Translations under genes and position numbers: made by a program
DNA from: Halobacterium sp. CBA1132
Lineage (GTDB): Archaea > Halobacteriota > Halobacteria > Halobacteriales > Halobacteriaceae
Direction of reading: 5' to 3'
DNA: 64,000 nt
Assembly (NCBI RefSeq): GCF_001485535.1
Contig: NZ_BCMZ01000002.1
Coordinates: 62,001 to 126,000 of the forward strand
The notes under the pieces: model-generated
Told to the model about the DNA's origin: nothing
Databases searched by the model: none
What the model saw: the letters and a program-made list of their open reading frames with translations, nothing else
Shown here: positions 52,942-62,283 of the stretch, one piece after another
Position numbering within the stretch: the first letter of the stretch is position 1
How the letters are laid out: each line of letters starts with the position of its first letter

Positions 52942-53813
52942 ATCCGCTGAACCTGTTGTTCCAGGTCGCGGACAGCTTCGCGTTCATCGTCCTCGCAGCA
53001 GTTGGACTAGCGGTCATCTTCGGCATGATGGGCGTCATCAACCTCGGCCACGGCGAATTTATTATGGTCGGCGCGTACGGAACAACGTTGACCGCGAACG
53101 CGGGACTCCCTCTCCCGCTTGCTATGGCTCTTGGGGTTCTTGTCACGGCAGTCATGGGATTCGTCATCGAACGGACCGTCGTTCAACATCTCTACGACCG
53201 GTTGCTCGATTCGATGGTGGCGACGTGGGCGCTCGGTCTCATCCTCACACAGGGTGCTCGCATTCTGTTCGGGAACTCTATCCCACAGGTGTCGACGCCG
53301 CTGGGATACATCCAGTACGGACCGTACTCCTACTCCACCTATCGGGTGTTACTCGCCGTCATCGCACTCCTCGTCCTCCTAGGGCTGTATCTCGTGTTCA
53401 CCCGCACGGAGTTCGGAATCCGCGCTCGCGCAACCATTCAGAACCCCGATACTGCGCAGGCACTCGGCGTGAACACCGAACGGATGTACACGTCGACGTT
53501 CGTCGTCGGCTCCGGACTGGCCGGCCTCACCGGCGCGCTATACGCGCCGACGCTCACCGTCGTGCCGGGGATGGGGTCGAGCTTCCTCGTCGAAGCATTC
53601 ATCTCCGTCGTTATTGGTGGCCCGTCCGTTCTCCTGGGAACAACGCTCTCTGGCGGCCTGCTCGGCGTCATCAACAGCCTGTTCACGAACCTCTACGGCA
53701 CGTTCTTCGGGCAAATCGCGATGTTACTTACGGCTATCGTCGCGATTCGCATCCTCGGAGACGGGCTGACCGGACTCGCAAACGACATCCGCGACCGGTT
53801 GGAGGGGGAGTGA
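52938..53813 (+). CDS. urtB: Urea ABC transporter permease UrtB
   Basis: The start at 52938 overlaps the urtA stop and gives 291 residues with about eight membrane helices. GVINLGHGEFIMVGAYGTTL is the conserved LivH-type permease motif, followed later by FGIRARATIQNPDTAQALGV, the cytoplasmic loop that contacts the ATPase. Urea specificity follows from the operon. It forms the channel with UrtC. Confidence 0.93.
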   Translation: MNPLNLLFQVADSFAFIVLAAVGLAVIFGMMGVINLGHGEFIMVGAYGTTLTANAGLPLPLAMALGVLVTAVMGFVIERTVVQHLYDRLLDSMVATWALGLILTQGARILFGNSIPQVSTPLGYIQYGPYSYSTYRVLLAVIALLVLLGLYLVFTRTEFGIRARATIQNPDTAQALGVNTERMYTSTFVVGSGLAGLTGALYAPTLTVVPGMGSSFLVEAFISVVIGGPSVLLGTTLSGGLLGVINSLFTNLYGTFFGQIAMLLTAIVAIRILGDGLTGLANDIRDRLEGE

Positions 53814-53814
53814 A

Positions 53815-54903
53815 ATGGGGGTCGGATCGTTCTTCGACCGGCTTGTCGAGCCCTTCGAAGGACCCAACACCATTGGCAACTCGCGCCCGTTCTGGATCGG
53901 GTTCGCCGTCGTACTCGTCGGCCTATTCGGGTACCCCATCGGCTTCGGTACCTACGCAGCCTCCAGTGCCGCGCTGTACCTCGTCTACGCGATTCTTGCA
54001 CTCTCCCTTTCCGTTGTGTGGGGGTATACCGGCATCTTGAGCTTCGGGCAAGTGGCGTTCTTCGGTGTCGCGGGGTACTCGTTCGGGCTCATCAGCCTGA
54101 ATCTATCGAGCGCACTCACGACGATGCTCGCGTTGCCCGTCGCCGTCATCCTAGCAACTATCGCCGCGTTCGTCCTCGGCTACTTCATGTTCTACGGCGA
54201 TGTTCGCAACGTCTATGTCACCATCCTCACCCTCGTCGTCACGCTCGTCCTCAACACCTTCATGGCGCAAACCGCGGGGAGCGAGTGGACGATCGGAACC
54301 GTCCAGCTCGGCGGTTTCAACGGGATTCCCGCGATTCCGAACCTCACGTTCGGCGTTGGGGGGACCGCGATTGCACTCGACGACGCGGCGTTCTACTGGT
54401 TCACGCTCGTCGTACTATTGGTCGTCTATCTCGGTTTGCGCGCGCTCGTGAACGGTCGCTTCGGCTACGCGATGGTGGCCGCCCGCGAAGACGAAGACCG
54501 CACCGCGATGCTCGGCTACGACGTCCGCCGCATCAAACTACTGGTCTTCGGCCTCGGTGGCGCAATCGCCGGGCTTTCCGGCGTCCTATACGCGTCTTGG
54601 GGGAACTACATCAGTCCGACCGTCTTCGGCATCACGTTCGCGTCGATCCCCGTCGTCTGGGTGACTGTCGGTGGCCGGCGCTCGCTTCTCGGTGCCGTCG
54701 TCGCGACGGTTGGCCTCGAGTGGTTCCGCCAGCAACTCTCCGCTTCGGGGAGCCAGTACGCGATGATTGTTGTCGGTGTCATCCTACTGATCGCCATTCT
54801 GTTCGTCCCAGAAGGCGTCGTCCCACGCGTCAAGAACGTCGTTCTCGCCGCGCGGAACCGCTTCCAGACGACCAGCGACTCCGTGGAGAGTACACCCGAA
54901 TGA
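53815..54903 (+). CDS. urtC: Urea ABC transporter permease UrtC
   Basis: This 362-residue LivM-type permease has about ten membrane segments. Conserved GYTGILSFGQVAFFGVAGYS and the coupling loop FGYAMVAAREDEDRTAMLGY are visible. It starts one base after the urtB stop and overlaps the urtD start (ATGA). It pairs with UrtB. Confidence 0.93.
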   Translation: MGVGSFFDRLVEPFEGPNTIGNSRPFWIGFAVVLVGLFGYPIGFGTYAASSAALYLVYAILALSLSVVWGYTGILSFGQVAFFGVAGYSFGLISLNLSSALTTMLALPVAVILATIAAFVLGYFMFYGDVRNVYVTILTLVVTLVLNTFMAQTAGSEWTIGTVQLGGFNGIPAIPNLTFGVGGTAIALDDAAFYWFTLVVLLVVYLGLRALVNGRFGYAMVAAREDEDRTAMLGYDVRRIKLLVFGLGGAIAGLSGVLYASWGNYISPTVFGITFASIPVVWVTVGGRRSLLGAVVATVGLEWFRQQLSASGSQYAMIVVGVILLIAILFVPEGVVPRVKNVVLAARNRFQTTSDSVESTPE

Positions 54904-55700
54904 CAACTACTGATACTGATACGACGACTGACGAATCGCTACCCGGTGGTGTCCGCGAACCCCCTGCAGTGGCGGCGACCGGGCCAAAGACCGACACGCT
55001 CCTAGAGACCGACGACCTCACGAAGCGCTTCGGTGGATTCACAGCCATCGACGACGTCGACTTCTCCGTCGGTGAAGGAGAGCTTCGCTGCCTCATCGGC
55101 CCGAATGGCGCCGGGAAATCAACGCTGTTGAAACTCATCACCGGTCGGCATGATGCGACGAGCGGGTCGATTTACTACGATGGCGAAGACATCACCGACC
55201 TCAGGCCGCACCGTCGGGTCGACCTCGGCATCGGGATGAAGTTTCAGGTGCCGTCGGTTTTCGAGGAGCTCACCGCCTTCGAGAACATGCGGTTGTCCGT
55301 ACAACGCATCCACGATACGGACCTCGATGCAGCTATTCGGACCGCTCTCGAACGCGTCGACCTCGCGGACCGCGCAGACACTCCTGCGGGAGAGCTTTCG
55401 CACGGACAGCAGGGTCGCCTCGAAATTGGAATGGCCGCGGCGCTCGATCCCGACTTGTTGTTGCTCGACGAACCCGTCGCCGGCCTCTCCGTCGAGGAGC
55501 GGTCGGAAGTCGCGGACCTCGTCACCGGCTTGAACGCCGACGGTATCGCGTTCATCGTTATCGAGCACAACATCGACTTCGTCGCGAACATCACCGACGA
55601 GGTCACCGTCCTTCATCAAGGACAGGTCTTCCGCGAGGGGTCCATCGAGGAGATACGCGCCGACGATGAAGTTCGCCGTATCTACTTGGAGGGTGAGTAG
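54900..55700 (+). CDS. urtD: Urea ABC transporter ATPase UrtD
   Basis: The 266-residue ATPase has Walker A GPNGAGKST, signature ELSHGQQGRLEIGMA and Walker B LLLLDEPVAG, with the LivG-type insertion between Walker A and signature (GMKFQVPSVFEELTAFENMR). The start at 54900 overlaps urtC. The first 35 residues are an acidic extension common in haloarchaeal ATPases. Confidence 0.93.
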   Translation: MTTTDTDTTTDESLPGGVREPPAVAATGPKTDTLLETDDLTKRFGGFTAIDDVDFSVGEGELRCLIGPNGAGKSTLLKLITGRHDATSGSIYYDGEDITDLRPHRRVDLGIGMKFQVPSVFEELTAFENMRLSVQRIHDTDLDAAIRTALERVDLADRADTPAGELSHGQQGRLEIGMAAALDPDLLLLDEPVAGLSVEERSEVADLVTGLNADGIAFIVIEHNIDFVANITDEVTVLHQGQVFREGSIEEIRADDEVRRIYLEGE

Positions 55701-55702
55701 TC

Positions 55703-56407
55703 GTGACACTCCTCTCATGTGAGGCCCTCTCCGTCGCCTATGATACGACGCTCGTACTCCGCGACGTCGATCTCTCCGTCGAGGAAGGCGAGATTGTCGG
55801 CGTAATGGGAAAGAACGGCGCAGGAAAGTCCACGCTGATGAAGACACTCATCGGACTACTGGAACCGCGGTCCGGCGTCGTCAGCTACAGGGACGAAGAT
55901 CTCGACGGAGTATCCGCTGACGAGCGCGCACGCAGGGGCATCGGCTACATCCCACAGGGACGAGATGTCTTCCCGGACCTGACTGTCGAGGAAAACCTCC
56001 TCGTCGGAGAGACGATCAATGAGGATAGCAAGGGAGACCTCTACGACGAGGTCTACGAGTACTTCCCCATACTGGAAGAACGCGCCACCCAGGAAGCGGG
56101 AACGATGAGTGGCGGCCAACAGCAGATGCTCGCAATCGCGCGAGCGTTGGTTGGCAATCCGGATTTACTATTACTCGACGAGCACAGCGAGGGCGTCCAG
56201 CCGTCTATCGTGGGGGAGATCAGTGAGAACCTCCGGGAACTCAACGACGATCTTGGGACGACGATTCTCTTCGTCGAACAAAACCTCGGTGCAATCCAGG
56301 ACATGGCGGACCGGTGTTACGCGATGAAACGTGGCCGTATCGTCGACGAAGTCGGGCGAGCCAGTCTGGAAGACGAAGACAAAATCGCGTCCCACCTCGC
56401 TGTTTGA
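55703..56407 (+). CDS. urtE: Urea ABC transporter ATPase UrtE
   Basis: A GTG start lies 2 bases after the urtD stop. The 234-residue LivF-type ATPase has Walker A GKNGAGKST, signature TMSGGQQQMLAIARAL and Walker B LLLLDEHSEGVQP. In that motif the residue after DE is H rather than P, and the SEG text is typical of UrtE. It ends the five-gene urt operon. Confidence 0.93.
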   Translation: MTLLSCEALSVAYDTTLVLRDVDLSVEEGEIVGVMGKNGAGKSTLMKTLIGLLEPRSGVVSYRDEDLDGVSADERARRGIGYIPQGRDVFPDLTVEENLLVGETINEDSKGDLYDEVYEYFPILEERATQEAGTMSGGQQQMLAIARALVGNPDLLLLDEHSEGVQPSIVGEISENLRELNDDLGTTILFVEQNLGAIQDMADRCYAMKRGRIVDEVGRASLEDEDKIASHLAV

Positions 56408-56495
56408 GAGGCGCTACGCACGACCAATCGAATCGCCCATCTCAGAATGGGTTCGGCGTCGGCACTCCTGGCGGAACCCACCCGTCGGTCTGTAC

Positions 56496-56822
56496 TTACC
56501 GGCCGCCTCGATTGAGGGGTGTGTTGGCGATGTATTCGCCGAGTGTGGCGCCGATGACGCGTGGGGTGAGGAACCCAACGACGACCAGCACTTCGAGGAC
56601 ACCGGCGATACTGACTGCGAGGCGTAGCGGGTTTGCGGTGAGTGGTCCGAGACTCCCGAGTAGTAGTGCGGTGCCGAGGAGGAGTCCGATGAGGGGGATG
56701 AGGGGGATGAGGGTGCTGATGGCGCCGGTGCGTCCGGTTTGCGTTCGGTTGGGTGAGCTGAGGTAGTAGCCGATTGGGAAGATCGTGCTACCAAAGAGGA
56801 TGATTGCTGGCACCCACGTCAT
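56496..56822 (-). CDS. Small membrane protein, 108 aa
   Basis: The start at 56822 (MTWVPAIILFGST) is preferred; the upstream extension to 56897 looks noncoding. Three to four hydrophobic segments are present, including LIPLIPLIGLLLGTALLLGS and AGVLEVLVVVGFLTP. A short DNA repeat of GATGAGGG units (about 56686-56712) encodes the LIPLIPLI stretch, so this part may vary in length. Function is unknown. Confidence 0.55.
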   Translation of the reverse strand: MTWVPAIILFGSTIFPIGYYLSSPNRTQTGRTGAISTLIPLIPLIGLLLGTALLLGSLGPLTANPLRLAVSIAGVLEVLVVVGFLTPRVIGATLGEYIANTPLNRGGR

Positions 56823-56956
56823 ACAACTACCATTAAAATAATTACAAATGAAGGTGGTGTCAACCACACCCATACCACGATTCCCCGCTGCCGCCACTCC
56901 ACAATAACGCCCCCGTCACTACCGCGACCCCACAGAACCCCCTGCCAAGCACGGCT

Positions 56957-57973
56957 TCACAGCAAGAATCTGAGAAGGGCTAAGGTCGCAGTGCTAACCA
57001 ACACCAGCGTGGTTGCCAGAATCGCAACCGGCTGCACGCCCGTCTTCCGGAACGCCCCAATATCGATGCTAAGTCCAAGCCCCGCAAACGCAACCAAGAA
57101 CAACCACCGGTAGACAGCACTCACTCCCTCAACGATCGGCGCCGAAACCAACGAGGTCGAGGTCAGTACCATCACCGCCAGAAATCCGAGGACAAATTTC
57201 GGGAACGACTCCCAGAGCGCCCGCATCGAGAACCCATCGTACTTGCCGGCGTCAGCGTAGACGAGCGAGTACCCCCCGACGAGCACGCCGAGGAAGATAT
57301 TCCGCGTCAGTTTCGTCACCGTCGCCCACTCCCCAGCAGTTTCCGACATCGTGAACCCGGCCGCAGTCACCGGGCCCGTACTGAACATCGTCACCCCAGC
57401 CCAGATGCCGAATACTTGGTCGCTCAACCCAAGCACCCCGCCGAGTGCTGGGTAGACGAACAGTGTCACGACATCAAACAGGAGGACGGTCGCAGCCGCA
57501 TACGCGATATGCTCCTCCTCAGCGCGGATACTCCCAGCCACCCCAACAACCGCGGAGACACCACAGATACCGGCGCCAGCAGCCAACAACGACCCAAGCT
57601 CACCGGGAATATCGAAAACCAACCGGCTCAACACCTCCACAAGCACAACCGTTACCGCGACCGCCCCAATCGTCACTCCGAGTAAGACCACGCCGTTGTC
57701 CAACAGCGTTCCAAAGGAGATGCGAGCACCCATCAGCACAATCCCCGCCGCAAGCCACCAATCATACGTCTGAACGCCAGCTCGCACTCGCGCTGGAAGT
57801 GACACAGAATTCCCCACCGCCAATCCGAGGCCAACAGCCAGCACAAGCGGCGTCACAAACGGCACCCTCGCCCCAACAACTCTCGCAACCACCGCGAACA
57901 CACCCAGCACCACCACCCCCGGCACAAACTCCCTCAGCAACATCCCACGTAAATCAGATCCTGTAACACTCAT
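56957..57973 (-). CDS. YeiH/UPF0324-family putative sulfate exporter
   Basis: The 338-residue membrane protein has nine to ten helices. It carries the family signature LLAAGAGICGVSAVVGVAGS, and TMFSTGPVTAAGFTMSETAG and KLTRNIFLGVLVGGYSLVY are also characteristic. YeiH proteins are annotated as putative sulfate or sulfonate exporters, without firm biochemical proof. No sulfur-metabolism genes are adjacent, so the context does not clarify its substrate. Confidence 0.8.
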   Translation of the reverse strand: MSVTGSDLRGMLLREFVPGVVVLGVFAVVARVVGARVPFVTPLVLAVGLGLAVGNSVSLPARVRAGVQTYDWWLAAGIVLMGARISFGTLLDNGVVLLGVTIGAVAVTVVLVEVLSRLVFDIPGELGSLLAAGAGICGVSAVVGVAGSIRAEEEHIAYAAATVLLFDVVTLFVYPALGGVLGLSDQVFGIWAGVTMFSTGPVTAAGFTMSETAGEWATVTKLTRNIFLGVLVGGYSLVYADAGKYDGFSMRALWESFPKFVLGFLAVMVLTSTSLVSAPIVEGVSAVYRWLFLVAFAGLGLSIDIGAFRKTGVQPVAILATTLVLVSTATLALLRFLL

Positions 57974-58323
57974 CGTCGCTCAAAGTACTGCCGTTGAAAT
58001 CAATAACCAGCCACAGACATACAACTGTTCCCAGTTAGCGCCCTTAACCACCACACCTAGAACAAGGAGCGTTTCGATAACTACGACGACGACTATAAAT
58101 TCACCGACAACCTCCCACTCGTCGCCAGCGCCGCCAGCGACCTCGAAACACCCCTCGCTCGTTTTTCGCGGAGCTTCGCGAGAAGGTTGAGTACAAACAT
58201 CTGAAGCAGAAAGGTGAGGGATACGCCGAAGCGTGGCATCTCACCACTATATCGACTTCCTATCTGAGGAGCGTAACTCCAGGGAATCTCTGGACAAGTT
58301 ACTGGAGAATCACAAGGAAAAGA
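57974..58323. other. Intergenic stretch with possible gene remnants
   Basis: Two short plus-strand stretches read like protein without a start: FDNYDDDYKFTDNLPLVASA near 58071-58130, and in another frame AELREKVEYKHLKQKGEGYA near 58172-58231. They could be decayed pieces of one gene with a frameshift. The family is not recognised. Confidence 0.3.
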
Positions 58324-61260
58324 TTAGAGGAGTTCGTCGAGTTCGCTGTTGTCGACGGTACCAAGTACCGAATCAGCATCGGCGGTTGTGTATTCGAATT
58401 CGTTGGGGTCGACGATGCCGAGGAATACTGCTTTGCCGTTGTTCATCATCAGTGCGTGATTGGCGTCGTTGACGATGACGGTGCCGCCGCCCTTCTGTTC
58501 GTGTACCGTTGCGGCGATGTCTTCTGCTATCTGGTGGCGAATATACTGGCGGCCGTCTGCCGTTTTCTCGAACGGCTGGCCGTCGGCGTCAACGCTGAAT
58601 CGGTAGCCATCCCGTGGACCCGGATACTGGTCACCGACTGAGAGGTCAGCTGTATCCGGAACCGGACGGCGTGTGTTTGGTTCTGGCAGTTCTTCGTCTG
58701 TTGGGTCGCGGACGCAGTCCCAGAACGGTGTGTCGGGGTCCCAATCGCCGGCTTCCCAGTCGCCGTCTGGATCCCATACTAAGTGTGAGACGTCTGCCGT
58801 CGAGAGTTGTTCGTCCCAGTCGTAGTCGCTGAATATCTTCTCGTCAACTGTATCTCGCGCGTAGAGGACGAATAGCTCGGAGGTATTGGTGGGGTCATCT
58901 CCAGTACGAAGGACGCGGCCGAGTGTCTGGATGCGTTGTCGGACGCTGCCAGATGACACGCGTACGATGCCGACGTCGGCATTCGGGACGTCTACTCCCT
59001 CGATCAGTGCTTTGACGCTGAGCATGACGTTGGCGAATCCGTCGTCGTCGAACCACTCTACTGCGAAGTCGTTCCAGGCGTCGCTTCGGTGCCCGGAGTG
59101 ATACATCACTGGGCGATAGTCCGCGTCGAAGAACAGGTCTTCTAGCGCTTGGTCAGCTTTTTCGAGGCCGGGGTATTTTTCGTAGAGGTGCTGGCGGTCT
59201 CCGTACTCCGTTGAGATGTCGCCTGTTCGATAGTTCCGGCCGCGTGATTCTGCTGACGCGACCATTCGTTCGAGTTGCTTGATTCGTTCCTGGAAGACGA
59301 TTGCTTTCCGTGACTCGGAGACCGTCTCTCGCAGCAGCGACAACGAGATCGCTTGCCGGCCGATTGCGTCTGCCACCAATTCGCGTCGTTCCTGCGTGTA
59401 CCGGAAGAAGTCCGAGACCGCCGGCGTTGGCCCATCAACTGAGTTAGCGATCGTCTGCAGCTTCTGCGAAAAACTGCCGTTCAGATCGTAAATCCGATTC
59501 CCGTACCGCATCTCAATGTCAGAAACTGCGTCGCTGACCTTCTCGCTAAGCCGATTGTAGGTCGTCCGTTCCGCATCCGTTAGATCAAACCCGACGTACC
59601 GGACTTTGAATTCGGGGATCAGATTTCGGGCGATTCCCTCGTCGTAGGTGAGTTCGTAGTAGATGTCGCCGAGTTCAGACAAGAGGAGTTCGTCGCTTTC
59701 CGAGTGGTCGTCTTCTCCCGGGTCGGACAGTGGTGTTGCGGAAAGGCCGAGCGACGCTGTGCGAGGATACTCGAAGACGTTCGAGAAGGTGTCTCCCGTA
59801 TAGCGGTGGCATTCGTCGGCCACTAAGAGGTGCTCCTCTACGTTCGCAGCGGCGAGCGTGTCCCCGAGGAAGTCGTCTTTCACGGCGGAGTTGACGATGC
59901 TGACGAGAATTCGATGGTCGTTCTCGAAGCGGTCTTTGTGACCGCCGCCAGCCCAGCCGACGTCATCGGCTGGGACGTTCAGTTTCTCGACGAGTTCCTC
60001 TAACCACTGGTGCATGAGGACCTTCGTCGGGACGAGAATCGTCACAACGCCCTCGGGGTGGTCGTTGAGCCAGCGACGAAGCACCTCAAGCGCCATCACC
60101 GTTTTCCCAGCGCCAGTCACCACTCTCGCGATCCCTTGCTCCGGCGTACGGCTTGCAGCCGCGTCGGATGGAGTGAGCCACTGTTGGGCGGCTTCCTGTT
60201 GCCAGTCATAGAGGTCGAAGTGGTCGGGGAACGAATAGCTGGGGCGATCCGCGCCGGCCCAGCGTTCGAAGTCAGCCCGGGACAGGCCGGCACCTGCAGA
60301 GGATTTCACCCGATAAGCTTCTGCTTCGTCAGCCGCACCCGCAATTCGCTCAAGGACGCTCGTCGACAGGCCAGACAAGCTATCACCGGTGAATGACGGG
60401 AATTGCTCGCGAATCTGGTCACGTAGCTGTCCACGCTTGTTTTCGGCCTCAACGTACTTCTCGGCACGACGGATCGTCGGCTGTGAGACGTCGTTTTCGT
60501 AGGCCGTCTTCTTGAGGTAATCCCGTCGGAACGTATCGAAGAGCTGGCGGTGCCGGCCATGTCCGCCAGATTCCCGGTAAATGTAGTATTTCGCCAGGTC
60601 TCGTTTCACCGTGTCCGAAGGCGGGTCTACGTTGGCTCCTTCTTGCTTGAGCCATCGTTCGAACGTCGGGAGCAAGTCAGCGTTCCGGAGCCGGTCTTGC
60701 CATCGGTCCGTTGGGGTCGTGGCGACATATCCAGCATCGGTTTGCCGTGCGGCCCCGAGGTTCGCGAGCAGTGTTGGGAAGCCACGGATCTTCTGGTCGT
60801 TGAACTCGTACTCGTGCTCGTCGACGAGGTGCTGTTCGATTTCTCCGCGCTCGAGTGGGCCGTCACTGTGCACCAGAATGCGGTGGATCGCTCGAAGGCC
60901 ATCGATCCCCTCCGGGAAGCCGCCATCGATCACCCATGCGCGCTTGATCCCATACCAGAGGAAAGTCTTGAAGTCGATTTCGTCGGCGTGCCAATCGTGG
61001 CCGAATTGCCAGACGGTGATCGTTCCGTCTGATTGTTGGCGGAGGACACCGAGTTGAACGTACGTCGAGACGATCCGCCGCATATAGGCGGCTGAATAGC
61101 GGCCTTCCTCGTCGGGTTTCTGTAGTCGCTCACGGGCTTGCTCGACGAACTGTGATTTTGGTAAGCCCCCATCCGAATCAATCGCGAGTGCAACGAAGGC
61201 TTCGCTGCGCCGCTTCGTGCGTTCAACTCCGAACAGCGGTGGCGGAAAGCGTCGACCCAC
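58324..61260 (-). CDS. Large SF2 DEAD/DEAH-type helicase with N-terminal winged-helix-like region
   Basis: A GTG start at 61260 gives 978 residues. The first 340 residues are helical and contain short winged-helix-like units (YMRRIVSTYVQLGVLRQQSD; LVDEHEYEFNDQKIRGFPTL). The helicase core has TGAGKT (382-387), DECH (482-485), LSATP (506-510) and the motif VI-like QTLGRVLRTGDD. A C-terminal 150-residue extension follows. The architecture resembles type III restriction or defence helicases, but no nuclease motif is evident. It lies 6 bases downstream of the 282-residue gene and forms an operon with it. A DNA-translocating defence role is inference. Confidence 0.75.
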   Translation of the reverse strand: MGRRFPPPLFGVERTKRRSEAFVALAIDSDGGLPKSQFVEQARERLQKPDEEGRYSAAYMRRIVSTYVQLGVLRQQSDGTITVWQFGHDWHADEIDFKTFLWYGIKRAWVIDGGFPEGIDGLRAIHRILVHSDGPLERGEIEQHLVDEHEYEFNDQKIRGFPTLLANLGAARQTDAGYVATTPTDRWQDRLRNADLLPTFERWLKQEGANVDPPSDTVKRDLAKYYIYRESGGHGRHRQLFDTFRRDYLKKTAYENDVSQPTIRRAEKYVEAENKRGQLRDQIREQFPSFTGDSLSGLSTSVLERIAGAADEAEAYRVKSSAGAGLSRADFERWAGADRPSYSFPDHFDLYDWQQEAAQQWLTPSDAAASRTPEQGIARVVTGAGKTVMALEVLRRWLNDHPEGVVTILVPTKVLMHQWLEELVEKLNVPADDVGWAGGGHKDRFENDHRILVSIVNSAVKDDFLGDTLAAANVEEHLLVADECHRYTGDTFSNVFEYPRTASLGLSATPLSDPGEDDHSESDELLLSELGDIYYELTYDEGIARNLIPEFKVRYVGFDLTDAERTTYNRLSEKVSDAVSDIEMRYGNRIYDLNGSFSQKLQTIANSVDGPTPAVSDFFRYTQERRELVADAIGRQAISLSLLRETVSESRKAIVFQERIKQLERMVASAESRGRNYRTGDISTEYGDRQHLYEKYPGLEKADQALEDLFFDADYRPVMYHSGHRSDAWNDFAVEWFDDDGFANVMLSVKALIEGVDVPNADVGIVRVSSGSVRQRIQTLGRVLRTGDDPTNTSELFVLYARDTVDEKIFSDYDWDEQLSTADVSHLVWDPDGDWEAGDWDPDTPFWDCVRDPTDEELPEPNTRRPVPDTADLSVGDQYPGPRDGYRFSVDADGQPFEKTADGRQYIRHQIAEDIAATVHEQKGGGTVIVNDANHALMMNNGKAVFLGIVDPNEFEYTTADADSVLGTVDNSELDELL

Positions 61261-61266
61261 TAATAG

Positions 61267-62115
61267 TCACCAGTCCTCTGGATCGTCCGGTGTATGGGTC
61301 TTGGTCGCGTCGTCGATCCGATGTTCGTCCGGATCAATTTCTTCCGTTGGCCCGAGTGATCCGGACCACGAATCTAGCTGTGCGCGCTCGTCTGCGGACA
61401 GCGCATCGGTGAGAGACCGCGGTTCACTCACCTCGAGCGGAACGGTATCGAGCGACCCGACATAGACGGGGAGGCGTTCGACGCCGTGTTCTCGTCGAAG
61501 CACGATGATGTTCTTGATTACTCGTGGGAGGTTGTGGAGTTGCTCTCGCGTAGCTTCAGGATTGGGGGGGTCTTCGACGAGTGTGATGACATCATTCCAG
61601 GGGGTGACGCGGAAGGAACCACCGGATGGTTTGAGGCGTTGGAGTGTCGTCATCACGTCGTCCGGGAGCTCTGTTTTGACGGGGTGGCGTTTGTGCGTTT
61701 GTGGGTGTTGCCACCAGATGCGGTCTTCGCTGAAGGAGAACTTTGAGCCGTCGTAGACGCTGGGCCAGAGGTCGCCAGACGAAAGGCCTTCGGGCCGGAT
61801 GTCGACGCTGAATTCGGTCTGATCTTCTGGGATGAGTTTCCCTGATAGTGAGAGGTCCCCGACGTAGAGGTCTTCGTAGTCATCACCATCCTCGATGCGG
61901 GTGATGACTGCACCAGCCTCTGTGACGCGGACGCGCCCGCCGAGTCGTTTGAGAGAGAGGAGGTCTTCGACGAGTTCGTCGGGTGTTGGTTCGACGTAGA
62001 GGCGTTCGGTCCCATTGTAGACTTGCCACCAGACATCGCCGTTTGGATTTGTCTGCAGGCGGTAGCCGCGATAGTAGCTCGACCACTCGTCGCCGGGACT
62101 GGACGTAGCGTTCAT
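61267..62115 (-). CDS. Uncharacterised protein of helicase operon, 282 aa
   Basis: The start at 62115 (MNATSSPGDEW) is preferred; the upstream frame to 62301 covers the promoter. The protein contains two similar halves: YYRGYRLQTNPNGDVWWQVY with RVRVTEAGAVITRIED, and FSFSEDRIWWQHPQTHKRHP with FRVTPWNDVITLVEDP. This suggests an internal duplication of a beta-rich domain with paired tryptophans. The family is not known to me. It is translated with the helicase and divergent from the SNF2 helicase, so it is probably a component of one system. Confidence 0.6.
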   Translation of the reverse strand: MNATSSPGDEWSSYYRGYRLQTNPNGDVWWQVYNGTERLYVEPTPDELVEDLLSLKRLGGRVRVTEAGAVITRIEDGDDYEDLYVGDLSLSGKLIPEDQTEFSVDIRPEGLSSGDLWPSVYDGSKFSFSEDRIWWQHPQTHKRHPVKTELPDDVMTTLQRLKPSGGSFRVTPWNDVITLVEDPPNPEATREQLHNLPRVIKNIIVLRREHGVERLPVYVGSLDTVPLEVSEPRSLTDALSADERAQLDSWSGSLGPTEEIDPDEHRIDDATKTHTPDDPEDW

Positions 62116-62283
62116 TTGGGGACCTCGGTTGTCGTCTATGTTCAATTCAGAGATGGGACATAAAGAGTGTGTTGGGATTTTCGCCTGACAGCTTTCAGAC
62201 GCCTCCGTCGTGGAACCATATAATCCGGGTAGATGTCCGGGAGCGACAATTATAACTTGGGCGAAAGACACTCGAATAGCAGG

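Noticed and set aside
54018-54899. Arg-rich upstream extension of the urtD frame
   Set aside because: It overlaps urtC out of frame and has shadow composition. The ATG at 54900 with ATGA overlap is the natural start.
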